Source of the DNA: Nocardia donostiensis | GTDB taxonomy: Bacteria > Actinomycetota > Actinomycetes > Mycobacteriales > Mycobacteriaceae | Assembly (NCBI RefSeq): GCF_002081715.1 | Contig: NZ_MUKP01000011.1 | Coordinates: 92,625 to 156,624 of the forward strand | DNA: 64,000 nt | Reading direction: 5' to 3' | Shown: piece by piece, positions 27,541 to 36,924 of the stretch | Position numbering within the stretch: position 1 is the first letter of the stretch | Layout of the letters: each line of letters opens with the position of its first letter | Notes under the pieces: generated by a model | What the model was told of the DNA's origin: nothing | What the model saw: the letters and a program-made list of their open reading frames with translations, nothing else | The model's database searches: none | Position numbers and translations under genes: made by a program

Positions 27541-27576
27541 GTTTGCGGCCCCCTTGTGGCTCGCCGGGCCGCAAAC
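27541..27576. repeat. palindromic repeat element, possible terminator of the TetR gene
   Basis: GTTTGCGGCCC (27541-27551) and GGGCCGCAAAC (27566-27576) form an 11-base perfect stem with a 14-base loop containing TTGTGGCTCGC. The left arm and loop match the dispersed GTTCGCGGCCCCTTGTGGCTCGC motif. It may also terminate the TetR transcript, which ends 47 bases upstream. Confidence 0.6.
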
Positions 27577-27831
27577 CGTACGGGTTGGGTGAGCGTGGAA
27601 GTTATGGTCGGTTGAGTGCGGTTCAGGGGAGTTTCGGCGGGTGTGCTGCGGGGTTGTTGCCCGAGTTGGGCAGCGACCACCTGGGCCCGGGAGTGCGGAA
27701 AGGGGCAGGTTGTTCTGGACCGATTCAGGGGTAGGGTATCCGTCAACACCCCGAGACGGTCCCGTAGAAACGCTCCTTTCCCGACAACCCAGCCCCGTCC
27801 AGGGCGAGTCTTACGAGCCCGTTCGCGACCC

Positions 27832-27898
27832 GGCTCGCTTTTCAGCGACCGCAGCGCATTCGCCGAAGGCGCGGGTCACGGGCGTTGAAAAGCGAGCC
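27832..27898. repeat. dispersed palindromic repeat before mfd
   Basis: GGCTCGCTTTTCA (27832-27844) and TGAAAAGCGAGCC (27886-27898) are perfect 13-base inverted arms around 41 bases. The sequence continuing outward from the right arm, read on the minus strand, gives GTTCGCGCCCCCTTCGTGGCTCGC, a near match to the element at 27541 and to the one at 51873. Confidence 0.7.
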
Positions 27899-27980
27899 AC
27901 GAAGGGGGCGCGAACCTGCGCGCGCCAGCGCGCCAATAAACTCAGCTCGGTCGAATTCTCGTTCGCGTTCAGGAGTCTGC

Positions 27981-30900
27981 ATGTCTGCCCCTCGTCCACC
28001 TTTGGCGGGACTGGCCGCGGCGGCCGGTGCCGATATCGCGTTGCGGACCGTGGCCGAGTTGGTCGGGAAGTCGCCGGTGGAGTTGGTGGCGCCTGCTGCG
28101 GCGCGATCGTTTGTGGCGGCTACCTTGACCGGCGCAGCAGGTGCAGCCGGGGCGGCTGGGGCGCAGCCGGTTGTGCTGGTGACGGCCACAGGGCGGGAGG
28201 CCGATGATCTGACGCTCGAGCTCACCGAGATGTTGGGGGCGGCGGTTGCGCAGTTCCCGTCTTGGGAGACGTTGCCGCATGAGCGGTTGTCGCCGGGCGC
28301 GGACACGGTGGGCCGCAGGTTGGAGGTTTTGCGGCGGCTGGCGCATCCGGAGGATCCGGTGTTCCCGGAACCGCTGAAGGTTGTGGTGACAACCGTGCGG
28401 TCGCTGATGCAGCCGATGGCCGATGGGCTGGGCGATATCGAACCGGTCGTGCTGCGGGTGGGGGCGGAATGTGATCTGGACGAGCTGCTGGAGCGGCTGG
28501 TCGAGTTCGCCTACACGCGTGTCGACATGGTGGGCAAACGTGGTGAATTCGCGGTGCGCGGCGGGATCCTTGACCTTTTCCCGCCTACCGCTGACCATCC
28601 GGTGCGCGTGGAGTTCTGGGGTGACGAGGTCACCGAGTTGCGGCCGTTTTCCGTCGCCGATCAGCGTTCGCTGCCGGATACGTCGGTCGATGCCGTGGTC
28701 GCGCCGCCGTGTCGTGAGCTGTTGCTTTCCGCCGAGGTGCGGGAGCGCGCAGCGGTGGTCGCCGCGGATTATGCCGCCGACGCCGCGCTGGTGGAGATGC
28801 TGGGGAAGCTCGCCGAAGGTATTCCGGTGGACGGGATGGAGGCGCTGCTGCCGGTGCTGCGGCCGGGTGGGTTGCGGCTGCTCACCGAGATCCTGCCCGA
28901 CGGAGCCCACCTGCTGATCTGCGATCCGCAGAAGGTACGCACCCGCGCCGCCGACCTGGTGCGAACGGGTGAAGAGTTCCTCGAAGCGTCGTGGACGGCA
29001 GCTTCCTTCGGCGGGGATGCCCCGCTGGGTGGGCACGGCCTCGACCTGGCTGCCTCCGCCTATCGGCCGCTGCCCGATATTCATGCCGGCGCCGACCAGC
29101 GGGGGCTGCCCTGGTGGAGTGTGAGCCCGCTGGAATCCGGTGACCCTGCCGAAGTGGTGCTTCCGGTGCAGGCCGGGCCCACCGCACGCGGCTCCGACGA
29201 ACTGGTCGCGACGATTTTCGCGTCCCTGCGCGCGCATGTCACCACCGGCGGGCGTGCGGTGGTGACTGTCGCCGGGCACGGTACCGCCCAGCGTGTCCTG
29301 GAACGTCTCGGTGATGCTGATGTACCCGCGGCCGCGTTGGACGCGGGCGACGAACCTGCCCCCGGCGTTGTCGGTGTGCTGTGCGCGTCGCTGCACGATG
29401 GCCTGGTTTTCGCCGACGCCGGACTGGTGATCGTCGCCGAATCCGATCTCACCGGCAACCGGGTCACCGCGCCCACCGACGGTAGGCGCCTGCCTGCCAA
29501 ACGCCGCAACCAGGTCGATCCGCTCGCCCTGAACGCGGGTGACATGGTGGTGCACGATCAACACGGCATCGGCCGGTTCGTCGAGATGATCGAACGCACC
29601 GTCGGCGGCGCCCGCCGTGAATACCTCGTCATCGAATACGCCCCGGGTAAACGCGGCCAGCCCGGCGACCGCCTGTATGTGCCGATGGAATCGCTGGACC
29701 AGCTGTCCCGCTATGTGGGTGGGGAGATGCCGAGCCTGTCCAAGCTCGGCGGTTCCGACTGGGCCAACACGAAACGTAAAGCGCGCAAAGCGGTCCGGGA
29801 GATCGCGGGCGAACTGGTGCAGCTCTACGCTGCGCGTCAAGCGGCCCCCGGGCATGCGTTCGGTCCCGATACCCCGTGGCAGCAGGAGATGGAGGACGCA
29901 TTCGCGTACACCGAAACCGTCGACCAGATGACGGCCATCTCCGAGGTGAAGGCCGATATGGAGAAACCGGTCCCGATGGATCGCGTGGTCTGCGGTGATG
30001 TCGGTTACGGCAAAACCGAGATCGCGGTCCGTGCAGCGTTCAAAGCGGTGCAGGACGGTAAGCAGGTCGTGGTGCTGGTGCCGACCACGCTGCTTGCCCA
30101 GCAGCATCTGCAGACCTTCACCGAACGCATCGCCGGTTTCCCGGTCACCGTGAAGGGGTTGTCCCGGTTCACCGACCCCGGGGAATCCCGTGAGGTGCTC
30201 GAAGGGATGGCGGATGGAACCGTCGATATCGTGGTCGGCACCCACCGGCTGCTGCAGACGGGTGTGCGCTGGAAGAACCTGGGCCTGGTCATCGTCGACG
30301 AGGAACAGCGGTTCGGTGTGGAACACAAGGAACACATCAAGGCGCTGCGCACCCATGTCGACGTGCTCACCATGTCGGCGACCCCGATCCCGCGCACCTT
30401 GGAGATGAGCCTGGCCGGGATCCGGGAGATGTCGACCATCCTCACCCCGCCCGAGGAACGGCACCCGGTGCTCACCTATGTCGGCGCCTACAACGACAAA
30501 CAGGTCACCGCCGCCATCCGCCGCGAACTGTTGCGCGACGGTCAGGTTTTCTACGTGCACAATCGGGTGTCGTCGATCGACAAGGCGGCCAAGCGGATTC
30601 GCGAGCTGGTGCCGGAAGCCCGCGTTGTCGTCGCGCACGGCCAGATGAACGAAGACACCCTGGAGCGCACAGTACAGGGTTTCTGGCAGCGTGAATTCGA
30701 TGTGCTGGTGTGCACCACCATCATCGAAACGGGCTTGGACATTTCCAACGCCAACACCTTGATCGTGGAACGCGCCGATGCCCTCGGCCTGTCACAGTTG
30801 CACCAGCTGCGCGGCCGAGTCGGACGCAGCCGGGAACGGGGTTACGCCTATTTCCTGTACCCGCCGGAGAAACCGCTCACCGAAACCGCCTACGACCGTC

Positions 30901-31622
30901 TGGCCACCATCGCCCAGAACTCCGACCTCGGTGCCGGTATGGCTGTGGCCATGAAGGATCTGGAGATCCGGGGCGCGGGCAATGTCCTCGGCGCGGAGCA
31001 GTCCGGTCATGTGGCGGGTGTCGGGTTCGACCTGTATGTGCGGCTCGTCGGCGAAGCGGTGGAGGCCTACCGCGCCGCCGCCGACGGTAAACCCATCACC
31101 ACCGAGGAACCCAAAGAGGTGCGTATCGACCTGCCGGTGGACGCGCATATTCCACCCGATTACGTCGCCAGCGACCGCCTGCGTCTGGAGGCTTATCGCA
31201 AGCTGGCCGCCGCCCAGGACGATGCGGCGCTGACGGGCGTTGTGGAAGAGCTCGTCGACCGTTACGGCCCGCTGCCGGTCGAGGTCGGCCGACTGGTGTC
31301 GGTGGCGAAACTGCGCCTGTTGGCCCGCGAATACGGTGTCACCGAAATCGCGGTCACCGGAACAACGGTGAAGATCTCCCCGATGAGCCTGCCCGACTCC
31401 AAACAGCTGCGGCTCAAACGCATCTACCCCAGCGCCTCCTATCGTGCCGCCAGCGGGGTGGTGCAGTTCCCGCTGCCCCGGGTCGAGGACAGTGTCGGCG
31501 CGCAACGACTTCGTGATGTGGCGTTGCTTCAGTATGTCGCCGATCTGCTGCTCGCACTCGACGGTAAACCCGCGGGTGCGGTGGATCTCGCCGTCGAAAC
31601 CGAAATGTCGGCGGCCCGATGA
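27981..31622 (+). CDS. mfd: transcription-repair coupling factor
   Basis: Mfd is an ATP-driven DNA translocase that removes RNA polymerase stalled at lesions and recruits UvrA. The 1213-residue protein has the UvrB-like N-terminal module, the CarD-like RNA-polymerase-interacting domain beginning at [16 protein letters not shown] (about residue 520), helicase motif I with [10 protein letters not shown] (about 675), motif [11 protein letters not shown], motif [13 protein letters not shown] and the C-terminal TRCF domain. ATG 27981 follows AGGAG. Its stop overlaps the mazG start (ATGA). Confidence 0.96.
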   Translation: MSAPRPPLAGLAAAAGADIALRTVAELVGKSPVELVAPAAARSFVAATLTGAAGAAGAAGAQPVVLVTATGREADDLTLELTEMLGAAVAQFPSWETLPHERLSPGADTVGRRLEVLRRLAHPEDPVFPEPLKVVVTTVRSLMQPMADGLGDIEPVVLRVGAECDLDELLERLVEFAYTRVDMVGKRGEFAVRGGILDLFPPTADHPVRVEFWGDEVTELRPFSVADQRSLPDTSVDAVVAPPCRELLLSAEVRERAAVVAADYAADAALVEMLGKLAEGIPVDGMEALLPVLRPGGLRLLTEILPDGAHLLICDPQKVRTRAADLVRTGEEFLEASWTAASFGGDAPLGGHGLDLAASAYRPLPDIHAGADQRGLPWWSVSPLESGDPAEVVLPVQAGPTARGSDELVATIFASLRAHVTTGGRAVVTVAGHGTAQRVLERLGDADVPAAALDAGDEPAPGVVGVLCASLHDGLVFADAGLVIVAESDLTGNRVTAPTDGRRLPAKRRNQVDPLALNAGDMVVHDQHGIGRFVEMIERTVGGARREYLVIEYAPGKRGQPGDRLYVPMESLDQLSRYVGGEMPSLSKLGGSDWANTKRKARKAVREIAGELVQLYAARQAAPGHAFGPDTPWQQEMEDAFAYTETVDQMTAISEVKADMEKPVPMDRVVCGDVGYGKTEIAVRAAFKAVQDGKQVVVLVPTTLLAQQHLQTFTERIAGFPVTVKGLSRFTDPGESREVLEGMADGTVDIVVGTHRLLQTGVRWKNLGLVIVDEEQRFGVEHKEHIKALRTHVDVLTMSATPIPRTLEMSLAGIREMSTILTPPEERHPVLTYVGAYNDKQVTAAIRRELLRDGQVFYVHNRVSSIDKAAKRIRELVPEARVVVAHGQMNEDTLERTVQGFWQREFDVLVCTTIIETGLDISNANTLIVERADALGLSQLHQLRGRVGRSRERGYAYFLYPPEKPLTETAYDRLATIAQNSDLGAGMAVAMKDLEIRGAGNVLGAEQSGHVAGVGFDLYVRLVGEAVEAYRAAADGKPITTEEPKEVRIDLPVDAHIPPDYVASDRLRLEAYRKLAAAQDDAALTGVVEELVDRYGPLPVEVGRLVSVAKLRLLAREYGVTEIAVTGTTVKISPMSLPDSKQLRLKRIYPSASYRAASGVVQFPLPRVEDSVGAQRLRDVALLQYVADLLLALDGKPAGAVDLAVETEMSAAR

Positions 31623-32371
31623 ACCCGGACCCGGAATCTCGTATGCGGGATGAACCGTTGGCAAGCTCGTCCGGCTCGGAGTTGGACTCGGATACGGCGA
31701 CGGTTGCTGCCGCGCTGGCTGAAGCCGTCGAGGTGATGGACCGCCTGTGGCGTTTCGGTGGCTGGGAGGTCACCCAGACCCACGATTCGCTGCGTCCCTA
31801 TCTGCTCGAGGAAACCTACGAATTACTCGACGCCATCCAGCACGAGGATGCCGAAACCATCAAGGAGGAACTCGGCGATCTGCTGTTGCAGGTGCTGTTC
31901 CACTCCCGTATCGCCGAAGCCGCAGGCGAATTCACCGTCGCCGATGTCGCCGCCGCGTTGGTGGCCAAACTGGTCAACCGCAGCCCTCATCTCGCCACCG
32001 CCGCCGCGCTCGCCCCCGACGCCTCCCGCGCCGAAAAGATCGCAGCTCAGGAAAAAGCCTGGGAGGAACGCAAATCGGCGGAAAAATCCCGCCGCTCCTG
32101 CCTCGACGGCATAGCCATGGCCCAACCTGCCCTTGCCCTTGCCGAAAAGGTTCGAGCCCGCAGCAGCAAGGCTGGGTTACCTGACGATCTGATCCCCGAT
32201 GCGCTGCGCAGCGTCACGCTCGGCGGTCGGGAGAGTGCCGAAGAATCCCTACGCAAGGCGACATTGGCTTTCGTCGCCGCTGTCCGTGCCGCTGAGGACG
32301 CGGCCGAGGCGGCGCGGGGTGAGCGTATTGCGCTCGGCGCCGACGAGTGGCGCAAGTACTGGCCTGTCTGA
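31619..32371 (+). CDS. mazG: nucleoside triphosphate pyrophosphohydrolase MazG
   Basis: House-cleaning enzyme that hydrolyses (d)NTPs, including oxidised dCTP in mycobacteria, to monophosphates. The 250-residue protein has the MazG metal motif EETYE near residue 64 and EELGD near 83, giving the EExxE-ExxD ligand set, followed by a helical tail with a C-terminal GADEWRKYW. The N-terminal domain of long (325-residue) mycobacterial MazG is absent. The ATG overlaps the mfd stop, so translation is coupled. A terminator follows at once. Confidence 0.92.
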   Translation: MNPDPESRMRDEPLASSSGSELDSDTATVAAALAEAVEVMDRLWRFGGWEVTQTHDSLRPYLLEETYELLDAIQHEDAETIKEELGDLLLQVLFHSRIAEAAGEFTVADVAAALVAKLVNRSPHLATAAALAPDASRAEKIAAQEKAWEERKSAEKSRRSCLDGIAMAQPALALAEKVRARSSKAGLPDDLIPDALRSVTLGGRESAEESLRKATLAFVAAVRAAEDAAEAARGERIALGADEWRKYWPV

Positions 32372-32378
32372 CAGCGAT

Positions 32379-32423
32379 CGAGTGGCACATGGACGCCTGT
32401 GGGTTACGACCATGTGCCACTCG
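32379..32423. terminator. bidirectional terminator between mazG and terD
   Basis: Perfect 14-base inverted repeat, CGAGTGGCACATGG (32379-32392) and its complement (32410-32423), with a 17-base loop. It lies eight bases after the mazG stop and nine bases from the stop of the convergent TerD gene, so it can serve both. No T-run is present. Confidence 0.75.
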
Positions 32424-32431
32424 GATGCGAA

Positions 32432-33007
32432 TCAGACGTTCACGCCGTAGTCGCGGGCGATTCCCGCGAGCCCGGAGGCGTAGCCCTGCCCGATGGCGCG
32501 GAATTTCCACTCGTTGTTGTGGCGGTAGAGCTCGCCGAAGACCATGGCGGTTTCGGTTGAGGCGTCTTCGGTGAGGTCGTAGCGGGCCAGTTCCGAACCC
32601 GTGCTGACGTCGACGACGCGGATATAGGCGTTGCGGACCTGGCCGAAGGACTGGCCGCGCGCATCTGCCTCGTGGATGGAGACGGGGAAGAAGATGTTGG
32701 TGATCGTCGGCGGGGTGGCCGCCAGGTCGACGTTGATCACCTCGTCGTCGCCTTCGCCTTCACCGGTGAGGTTGTCGCCGGTGTGTTCGATGGTGCCTTC
32801 CGGGGAACGCAGGTTGTTGTAGAAGACGAAATGCTTGTCCGACAGCACTTTCAGGGTGGGGCCGGTCGCCAGGGCGCTGGCATCCAGGTCGTAGGCGGCG
32901 CCCATAGTGGTTCGCACATCCCAGCCGAGACCAACGGCTACTTTGGTGAGATTCGGGGCCTGCTTGGACAGCGAAACATTGCCGCCTTTGGCCAGTGTGA
33001 CGCTCAA
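32432..33007 (-). CDS. TerD family protein
   Basis: Protein of 191 residues, the usual TerD length, beginning SVTLAKGGNVSLSK. TerD proteins bind Ca2+ and are linked to tellurite, phage and stress responses. The acidic GEGEGDDE loop and the DLAATPPTI and NAYIRVVD strands are typical. TTG 33007 is the start because GGAGGGAGAG precedes it; its codon overlaps the stop of the upstream PNPOx-like gene. No TerZ, TerA, TerC or kinase genes are nearby, so it is a solitary TerD. Confidence 0.9.
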   Translation of the reverse strand: MSVTLAKGGNVSLSKQAPNLTKVAVGLGWDVRTTMGAAYDLDASALATGPTLKVLSDKHFVFYNNLRSPEGTIEHTGDNLTGEGEGDDEVINVDLAATPPTITNIFFPVSIHEADARGQSFGQVRNAYIRVVDVSTGSELARYDLTEDASTETAMVFGELYRHNNEWKFRAIGQGYASGLAGIARDYGVNV

Positions 33008-33489
33008 TTCTCTCCCTCCTCGACCCAGGAACGCAGTGTCGCCACTCTGCTCTCCAGGGCGTGCAGTTCGCTCGCGTCGAGCACGGTGCGCTGGATGCCC
33101 TTGGCGACCGCGAACGCCGACTGACGATGATCGTCGATCACGTCCACGTCGATGCGGACCGCGACGTAATCGTCGGCGCCGGGCATCTCTTCCGCGATGA
33201 CCTTCGCGGTACCGCGCGCGCAAAAGGCGTTATTGCCGCCGCCGAGGATCAGTAGCGCGATCTGCGGCCGTTCCCGTAGCCGGGCCAGCGAACCGCGATC
33301 GAATTTGAGGCTGAGGAAAATGGTGCGGTCGCCTGCACGAACGGGCCAGGACACCGGGATCGCATGCGGCGCCGGATCCGTGGTGACCAGCACCGCGATC
33401 GTGTCCTGCGGCCATTCCGGCAGGACATTCAGTTCTGGGTGGTCGGTCGATGGATCCTGATGCTGTGCAGGTCCGGCTCCGGCTGCCAT
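33004..33489 (-). CDS. pyridoxamine 5'-phosphate oxidase-fold protein
   Basis: Flavin-binding split-barrel protein of 161-164 residues. The order LPEWPQDTIAVLVTT, then AIPVSWPVR, FLSLKFDRGSLARLRERP, and LLILGGGNNAFCARGTAKVI matches PNPOx-fold proteins that bind FMN, F420 or haem. No specific substrate can be set. The ATG at 33489 has GAGG eight bases upstream; GTG 33498 three codons earlier is the alternative. The stop overlaps the terD start, so the two are coupled. The next 294 bases up to the flavodoxin gene contain nothing recognisable. Confidence 0.75.
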   Translation of the reverse strand: MAAGAGPAQHQDPSTDHPELNVLPEWPQDTIAVLVTTDPAPHAIPVSWPVRAGDRTIFLSLKFDRGSLARLRERPQIALLILGGGNNAFCARGTAKVIAEEMPGADDYVAVRIDVDVIDDHRQSAFAVAKGIQRTVLDASELHALESRVATLRSWVEEGEN

Positions 33490-33783
33490 GTTCATCACCT
33501 CGTGGCTCGACGTGCGCGACGGCTGTGCCGCACTGCACTCCAGTCTAGATCGCGTCGCCGACAGCCGGTTCGGTTAGTGCGCGGCGGAACTAGTCACCGT
33601 AACCCGCTGCTGCCGAGGGCAATCGATATCGGGTGCATGCACGTGGTAGGTCGCAGTCACGGCGTTATCGGTGGGTTTCCCTGGTGCCCATGGTGTTCTG
33701 GATGGGATCACCGAACTGCTGTTCACCGGAGCCTTGGTCGGGAGCATCAGTGAGACGATTGCGCCCACATGGCCGCGCCACGC

Positions 33784-34245
33784 TCATACCGGGGCGGGTT
33801 CCGGAACCGCCGCCAGCGGCAGCGCCCGCGCCCACTCGCGCGCCATATCCCTCGGTTTGATCTCGGTGGATGCATCGTGGCGGGCGTGTTCACCGACCTG
33901 TATCGCGCCGCGCTCGGACAACTTCTGGGCCGCGATCTCGCCACCCCGGTTGAAGGTGTCGCCGTACACCGAGTCGCCGAGCCCGAATACGGCGAAGCGC
34001 AGGCCGGTCAGGTCGGGGGAGCTCGCGTCGAGGGCGTCGAAGAACGGTTCCGCGCCGGTCGGCAGGTCACCGTCGCCGTAGGTGGAGCAGACGATGACGT
34101 GGAATACGCCACTGTCGATGTCCTCGATAGCGAAGTCGGTCATGTCGTAGACCGAGATATCGTGGTCGGCCAGCTCCTCGGCCACGCATTCGGCCACTGC
34201 TTCGGCCGTGCCCATCTCCGAGCCGAACAGAACAACAATGCGCAC
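33784..34245 (-). CDS. iron-box flavodoxin
   Basis: FMN-binding electron carrier of 153 residues, MioC/short-chain flavodoxin type. The phosphate-binding loop FGSEMGTAEAVA is at residues 7-18, with CSTYGDGDLPTGAEPF near 52 and VFGLGDSVYGDTF near 85. GTG 34245 follows GGAGAGGAG. A 19-base iron box match lies 26 bases upstream, so the gene is probably derepressed under iron limitation, when flavodoxin can replace ferredoxin. It could deliver electrons to iron enzymes or to siderophore-related reduction linked to the neighbouring operon. Confidence 0.88.
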   Translation of the reverse strand: MRIVVLFGSEMGTAEAVAECVAEELADHDISVYDMTDFAIEDIDSGVFHVIVCSTYGDGDLPTGAEPFFDALDASSPDLTGLRFAVFGLGDSVYGDTFNRGGEIAAQKLSERGAIQVGEHARHDASTEIKPRDMAREWARALPLAAVPEPAPV

Positions 34246-34270
34246 GGCGCCACTCCTCTCCGCATAGTTC

Positions 34271-34289
34271 TTTGGGAAGGCAATCCTAA
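34271..34289 (-). promoter_or_regulatory. IdeR/DtxR-type iron box upstream of flavodoxin
   Basis: On the minus strand TTAGGATTGCCTTCCCAAA matches the IdeR consensus (TTAGGTTAGSCTAACCTAA) at 14 of 19 positions by my count. It lies 26-44 bases before the flavodoxin start and includes TAGGAT, a possible -10 box. Confidence 0.6.
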
Positions 34290-34355
34290 CTTAGGGTAGG
34301 TCTTCCCTGGTAACCCACCCGAGCCCCCGATCCGCGTTACTCGGCGAGCTCGTAC

Positions 34356-35765
34356 TCAGCTCGGGGTGTTCAATGGTTCCCGGCGGGCGGGTAACTCCAC
34401 GCCGTCCCGGTCGGTGAGCATGGCGAAATACCGGCGCAGCATCAATGTGGCGGTAGCCGCCAGGCCGGCGGTGAGACCCCACCAGACACCGGGTGCACCG
34501 AGTCCGGCCGGGAAGGCCAGCAGCAGCGCCGTCGGTAGCCCGACGAGCCAGTAGCCCACCACCGACAGCCGGAAGCCGGCTCTGGTCGCCTCCAGGCCAC
34601 GTAACAGCCCGGTGCCGATGTTCTGCGCGGCGTCGAAGAACTGCAGCACGATACCGATCAACAACAGGGTGCGGGCGATCTCCATACCGGCGGTGTCACC
34701 CGGATCCATGAACGGGCGCAGCACCAGATCGGGTACCGCCACGTAGGCCACGCCGGTGACGGCCGCCACCACGACGGCATGCCGCAGCGCGAGCCAGGCG
34801 ATGACCCGGGCGTGCCCGGTTTCCGCACGCGCCACCGCATGGCTGACCAGGATCGACGCGCCGTGCGAGAGGCCGATCGCTACCTGGAACACGATGTAGA
34901 TGACCTGATAGACCACGTTGTGCGCGGCCAGTGCCGCCGGGCCGATAGTGCCCATCGCCAGGGCGAGCACCGAGAACATTCCGGCTTCGGAGCCGTAGGT
35001 GAGCGAGATCGGGGCGCCGAGCCGCAGTTCCGCGCGCACGGTCGCCAAACGCACCGGCCACGGTCGCAGCGGCAGAGTCCGGCCGAGTTCGCTGTCGCGG
35101 CGCACCATCGCCAAGAACACCGCGAAGGTGATCAGGAAGACCAGCGAGCTGGCCACACCGATCCCGGTCAGCCCGAGCGCGGGTAGTCCGGCCCAGCCGT
35201 GGATGAAGCACAGTGCCAGCGCCAGGTTCAGCCCGATCGAGCCGAGCGTCACCAACAGCAACGCTTGCGGGCGCTGCATACCGACGGTGTATTGGCGCAG
35301 CACCTGGAACCACAGGCACGGCAGCAGGCCGGGGGCGAGCGCAATCATCATCGGGCGCGCCTCGGCGAGCACACCGGGGTCCTGCCCGAGCCAGGGCAGC
35401 ATCCAGCCGAGGCCGATGAGGATCGCGCCGCCGAGTAGTCCCGCACCGGTGGCGATCAGAAAACTGGAGCGCACCACATCGCGTACCGCATCGTCGGCAT
35501 TGCTGCCGCTTTTGCCTGCCGCGCCGACGGCGGCGGCGATCTGGTTACCGCTGCCGGTGATCAGTCCGACGCACATGGTGCGGATCTGGTTGAACAGCAC
35601 CATCGCCAACCCGCCTGCGGCGAGCTGTGCGACGCCGAGCGTGCCCATCAGCGCGATATTGGTGGTGGAGACCGCGATCTGGGCGAGCTGGGTGAGGGCG
35701 ATCGGGGTGGCCAGCGCTGTGAGGCGGTGGCCGTCGGCGCGGTAACGTCCCAGCGTCGCGATCAC
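34356..35765 (-). CDS. MATE family efflux transporter
   Basis: Multidrug and toxin extrusion protein of 469 residues with about 12 hydrophobic segments in two homologous halves. It typically exports small organic compounds in exchange for Na+ or H+. The GTG start overlaps the stop of the SbnA-like gene, placing it last in the operon as the likely exporter of the pathway product. The N-terminal LTALATPIALTQLAQIAVSTT and the TGLLRGLEATRAGF segment of the second half are typical of the family. The substrate is unknown; context suggests a diaminopropionate-derived metabolite. Confidence 0.88.
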   Translation of the reverse strand: MIATLGRYRADGHRLTALATPIALTQLAQIAVSTTNIALMGTLGVAQLAAGGLAMVLFNQIRTMCVGLITGSGNQIAAAVGAAGKSGSNADDAVRDVVRSSFLIATGAGLLGGAILIGLGWMLPWLGQDPGVLAEARPMMIALAPGLLPCLWFQVLRQYTVGMQRPQALLLVTLGSIGLNLALALCFIHGWAGLPALGLTGIGVASSLVFLITFAVFLAMVRRDSELGRTLPLRPWPVRLATVRAELRLGAPISLTYGSEAGMFSVLALAMGTIGPAALAAHNVVYQVIYIVFQVAIGLSHGASILVSHAVARAETGHARVIAWLALRHAVVVAAVTGVAYVAVPDLVLRPFMDPGDTAGMEIARTLLLIGIVLQFFDAAQNIGTGLLRGLEATRAGFRLSVVGYWLVGLPTALLLAFPAGLGAPGVWWGLTAGLAATATLMLRRYFAMLTDRDGVELPARREPLNTPS

Positions 35766-36862
35766 GGTACCTGCACCATCTGACCGGCGAGATGATCCGG
35801 TTCCGGCCGGTGTCCGGACAGTTCAGCAGGGGCGCGGTGGGACGGCGGCTGCCGCCGGGCCGGTGGGGTGTAGCGGTCCAGCATCTGATGTACCTCGTGT
35901 TCGAGACCGGGATCGAGCAGGTCGCGGGCAGCCATCCATTCGTCGTCGAACACAGTGTCCAGGTATTTCTCGCCGCCGTCGCAGACGATGGTGACCACGG
36001 TGGAGCCGGGCGGGAAATCCTCGAGCCGGGTCAGCGCCGCATGGACCGAACCGCCCGCCGAGCCGCCGATCATGAGCCCGAGCTGGCGGGCCACGGCACG
36101 GGCGGTGGCGAACGCCGCCGCGTCGGAAACCTTCACGCCCTCGTCGAGCAGCGAGTAGTCGACGGCGGTGCCGATGGTGGCGCCGGGGGGAGTGCCGGTG
36201 CCGGACTGCCAGTACGGTCCGCCCGGCCCGCCGAAGGCGATCGAGCCCACCGGCTCGACGCCGATTACATGGGGTACGCAGCCGAGCTGCCGCAGCCGGG
36301 TCGCGGTGCCGAACAGCGAACCTCCGGTGCCGACCGCTGACAGCAGGATATCGACGCGCTCGACCTCTTCCAGCAATTCTTCTGCTACCGCATAGTAGCC
36401 GACGGCATTGGCGTCGTTGTTGTGCTGTTCGGTGAAATACGCGTCGGGGCGGGCAGCGGCCATAGACTCGGCATGATCCTCCCGGGCCGAGGTGGCCAGG
36501 TTGTCGTCGCCGGCGTCGGCGACGAAAACCAATTCCGCACCCATCGCTTGCATCGCGCGCAGTTTGTCCTTACATGCGTGGTGGTCGACCACCGCCGTGA
36601 AACGGTAGCCGCGTTCGGCGGCAACCACCGCCAATCCGAGCCCGGTATTTCCGGATGTGGATTCGATGATATGCCCGCCATCTTTCAGCAAACCGCGTTC
36701 TTCGGCATCTCGCACCATTTCCCTGGCCATCCGGATCTTGGCAGCACCGGTGGGATTGAACTGCTCCAGTTTGAGTAACAGCCGGGTGCCGGTCGCGGTG
36801 GCCGCCAGCTCGAACAGCGGGGTGCGGCCGATCAGATCCGTCACACGCGTGACGAGCGGCAT
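35762..36862 (-). CDS. SbnA-like PLP-dependent cysteine synthase family enzyme
   Basis: Fold-type II PLP enzyme of 366 residues. Lys42 in FNPTGAAKIRMA is the Schiff-base lysine, STSGNTG near residue 65 binds PLP phosphate or substrate, and GTGGSLFG near 175 and GGSAGGSV near 265 also belong to the family. SbnA joins O-phosphoserine and glutamate into ACEGA, the precursor of 2,3-diaminopropionate, when paired with an SbnB-type dehydrogenase. The SbnB-like gene is in the same operon. Cystathionine or cysteine synthase activity is the alternative. ATG 36862 follows GAGGAG. The C-terminal 50 residues are Pro/His-rich. Confidence 0.75.
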   Translation of the reverse strand: MPLVTRVTDLIGRTPLFELAATATGTRLLLKLEQFNPTGAAKIRMAREMVRDAEERGLLKDGGHIIESTSGNTGLGLAVVAAERGYRFTAVVDHHACKDKLRAMQAMGAELVFVADAGDDNLATSAREDHAESMAAARPDAYFTEQHNNDANAVGYYAVAEELLEEVERVDILLSAVGTGGSLFGTATRLRQLGCVPHVIGVEPVGSIAFGGPGGPYWQSGTGTPPGATIGTAVDYSLLDEGVKVSDAAAFATARAVARQLGLMIGGSAGGSVHAALTRLEDFPPGSTVVTIVCDGGEKYLDTVFDDEWMAARDLLDPGLEHEVHQMLDRYTPPARRQPPSHRAPAELSGHRPEPDHLAGQMVQVP

Positions 36863-36924
36863 GGAGGTCTCCTCGGTCGAAAGGGAAAATTCGATACGGC
36901 TGATCGATGCAGCCGATGTGCCTG

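Larger units (their letters stand above)
27495..27980. other. intergenic stretch before mfd with palindromic repeats
   Basis: No gene recognised in 486 bases. It contains two inverted-repeat elements, 27541-27576 and 27832-27898, both carrying a GGCTCGC motif seen again at 51892-51994 (entered separately). The remainder shows no convincing reading frame. The mfd promoter must lie in its right part; I could not place it. Confidence 0.5.

Noticed and set aside
27969..30638. 889-codon open frame on the minus strand
   Set aside because: It lies wholly opposite mfd, whose motifs are complete. The amino acid composition (His/Gly/Gln/Asp-rich) is that of an antisense shadow of GC-rich coding DNA.
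34289..34307. Second iron box next to the flavodoxin one
   Set aside because: Only about 10 of 19 positions agree with the IdeR consensus, no better than expected for an AT-richer promoter segment.
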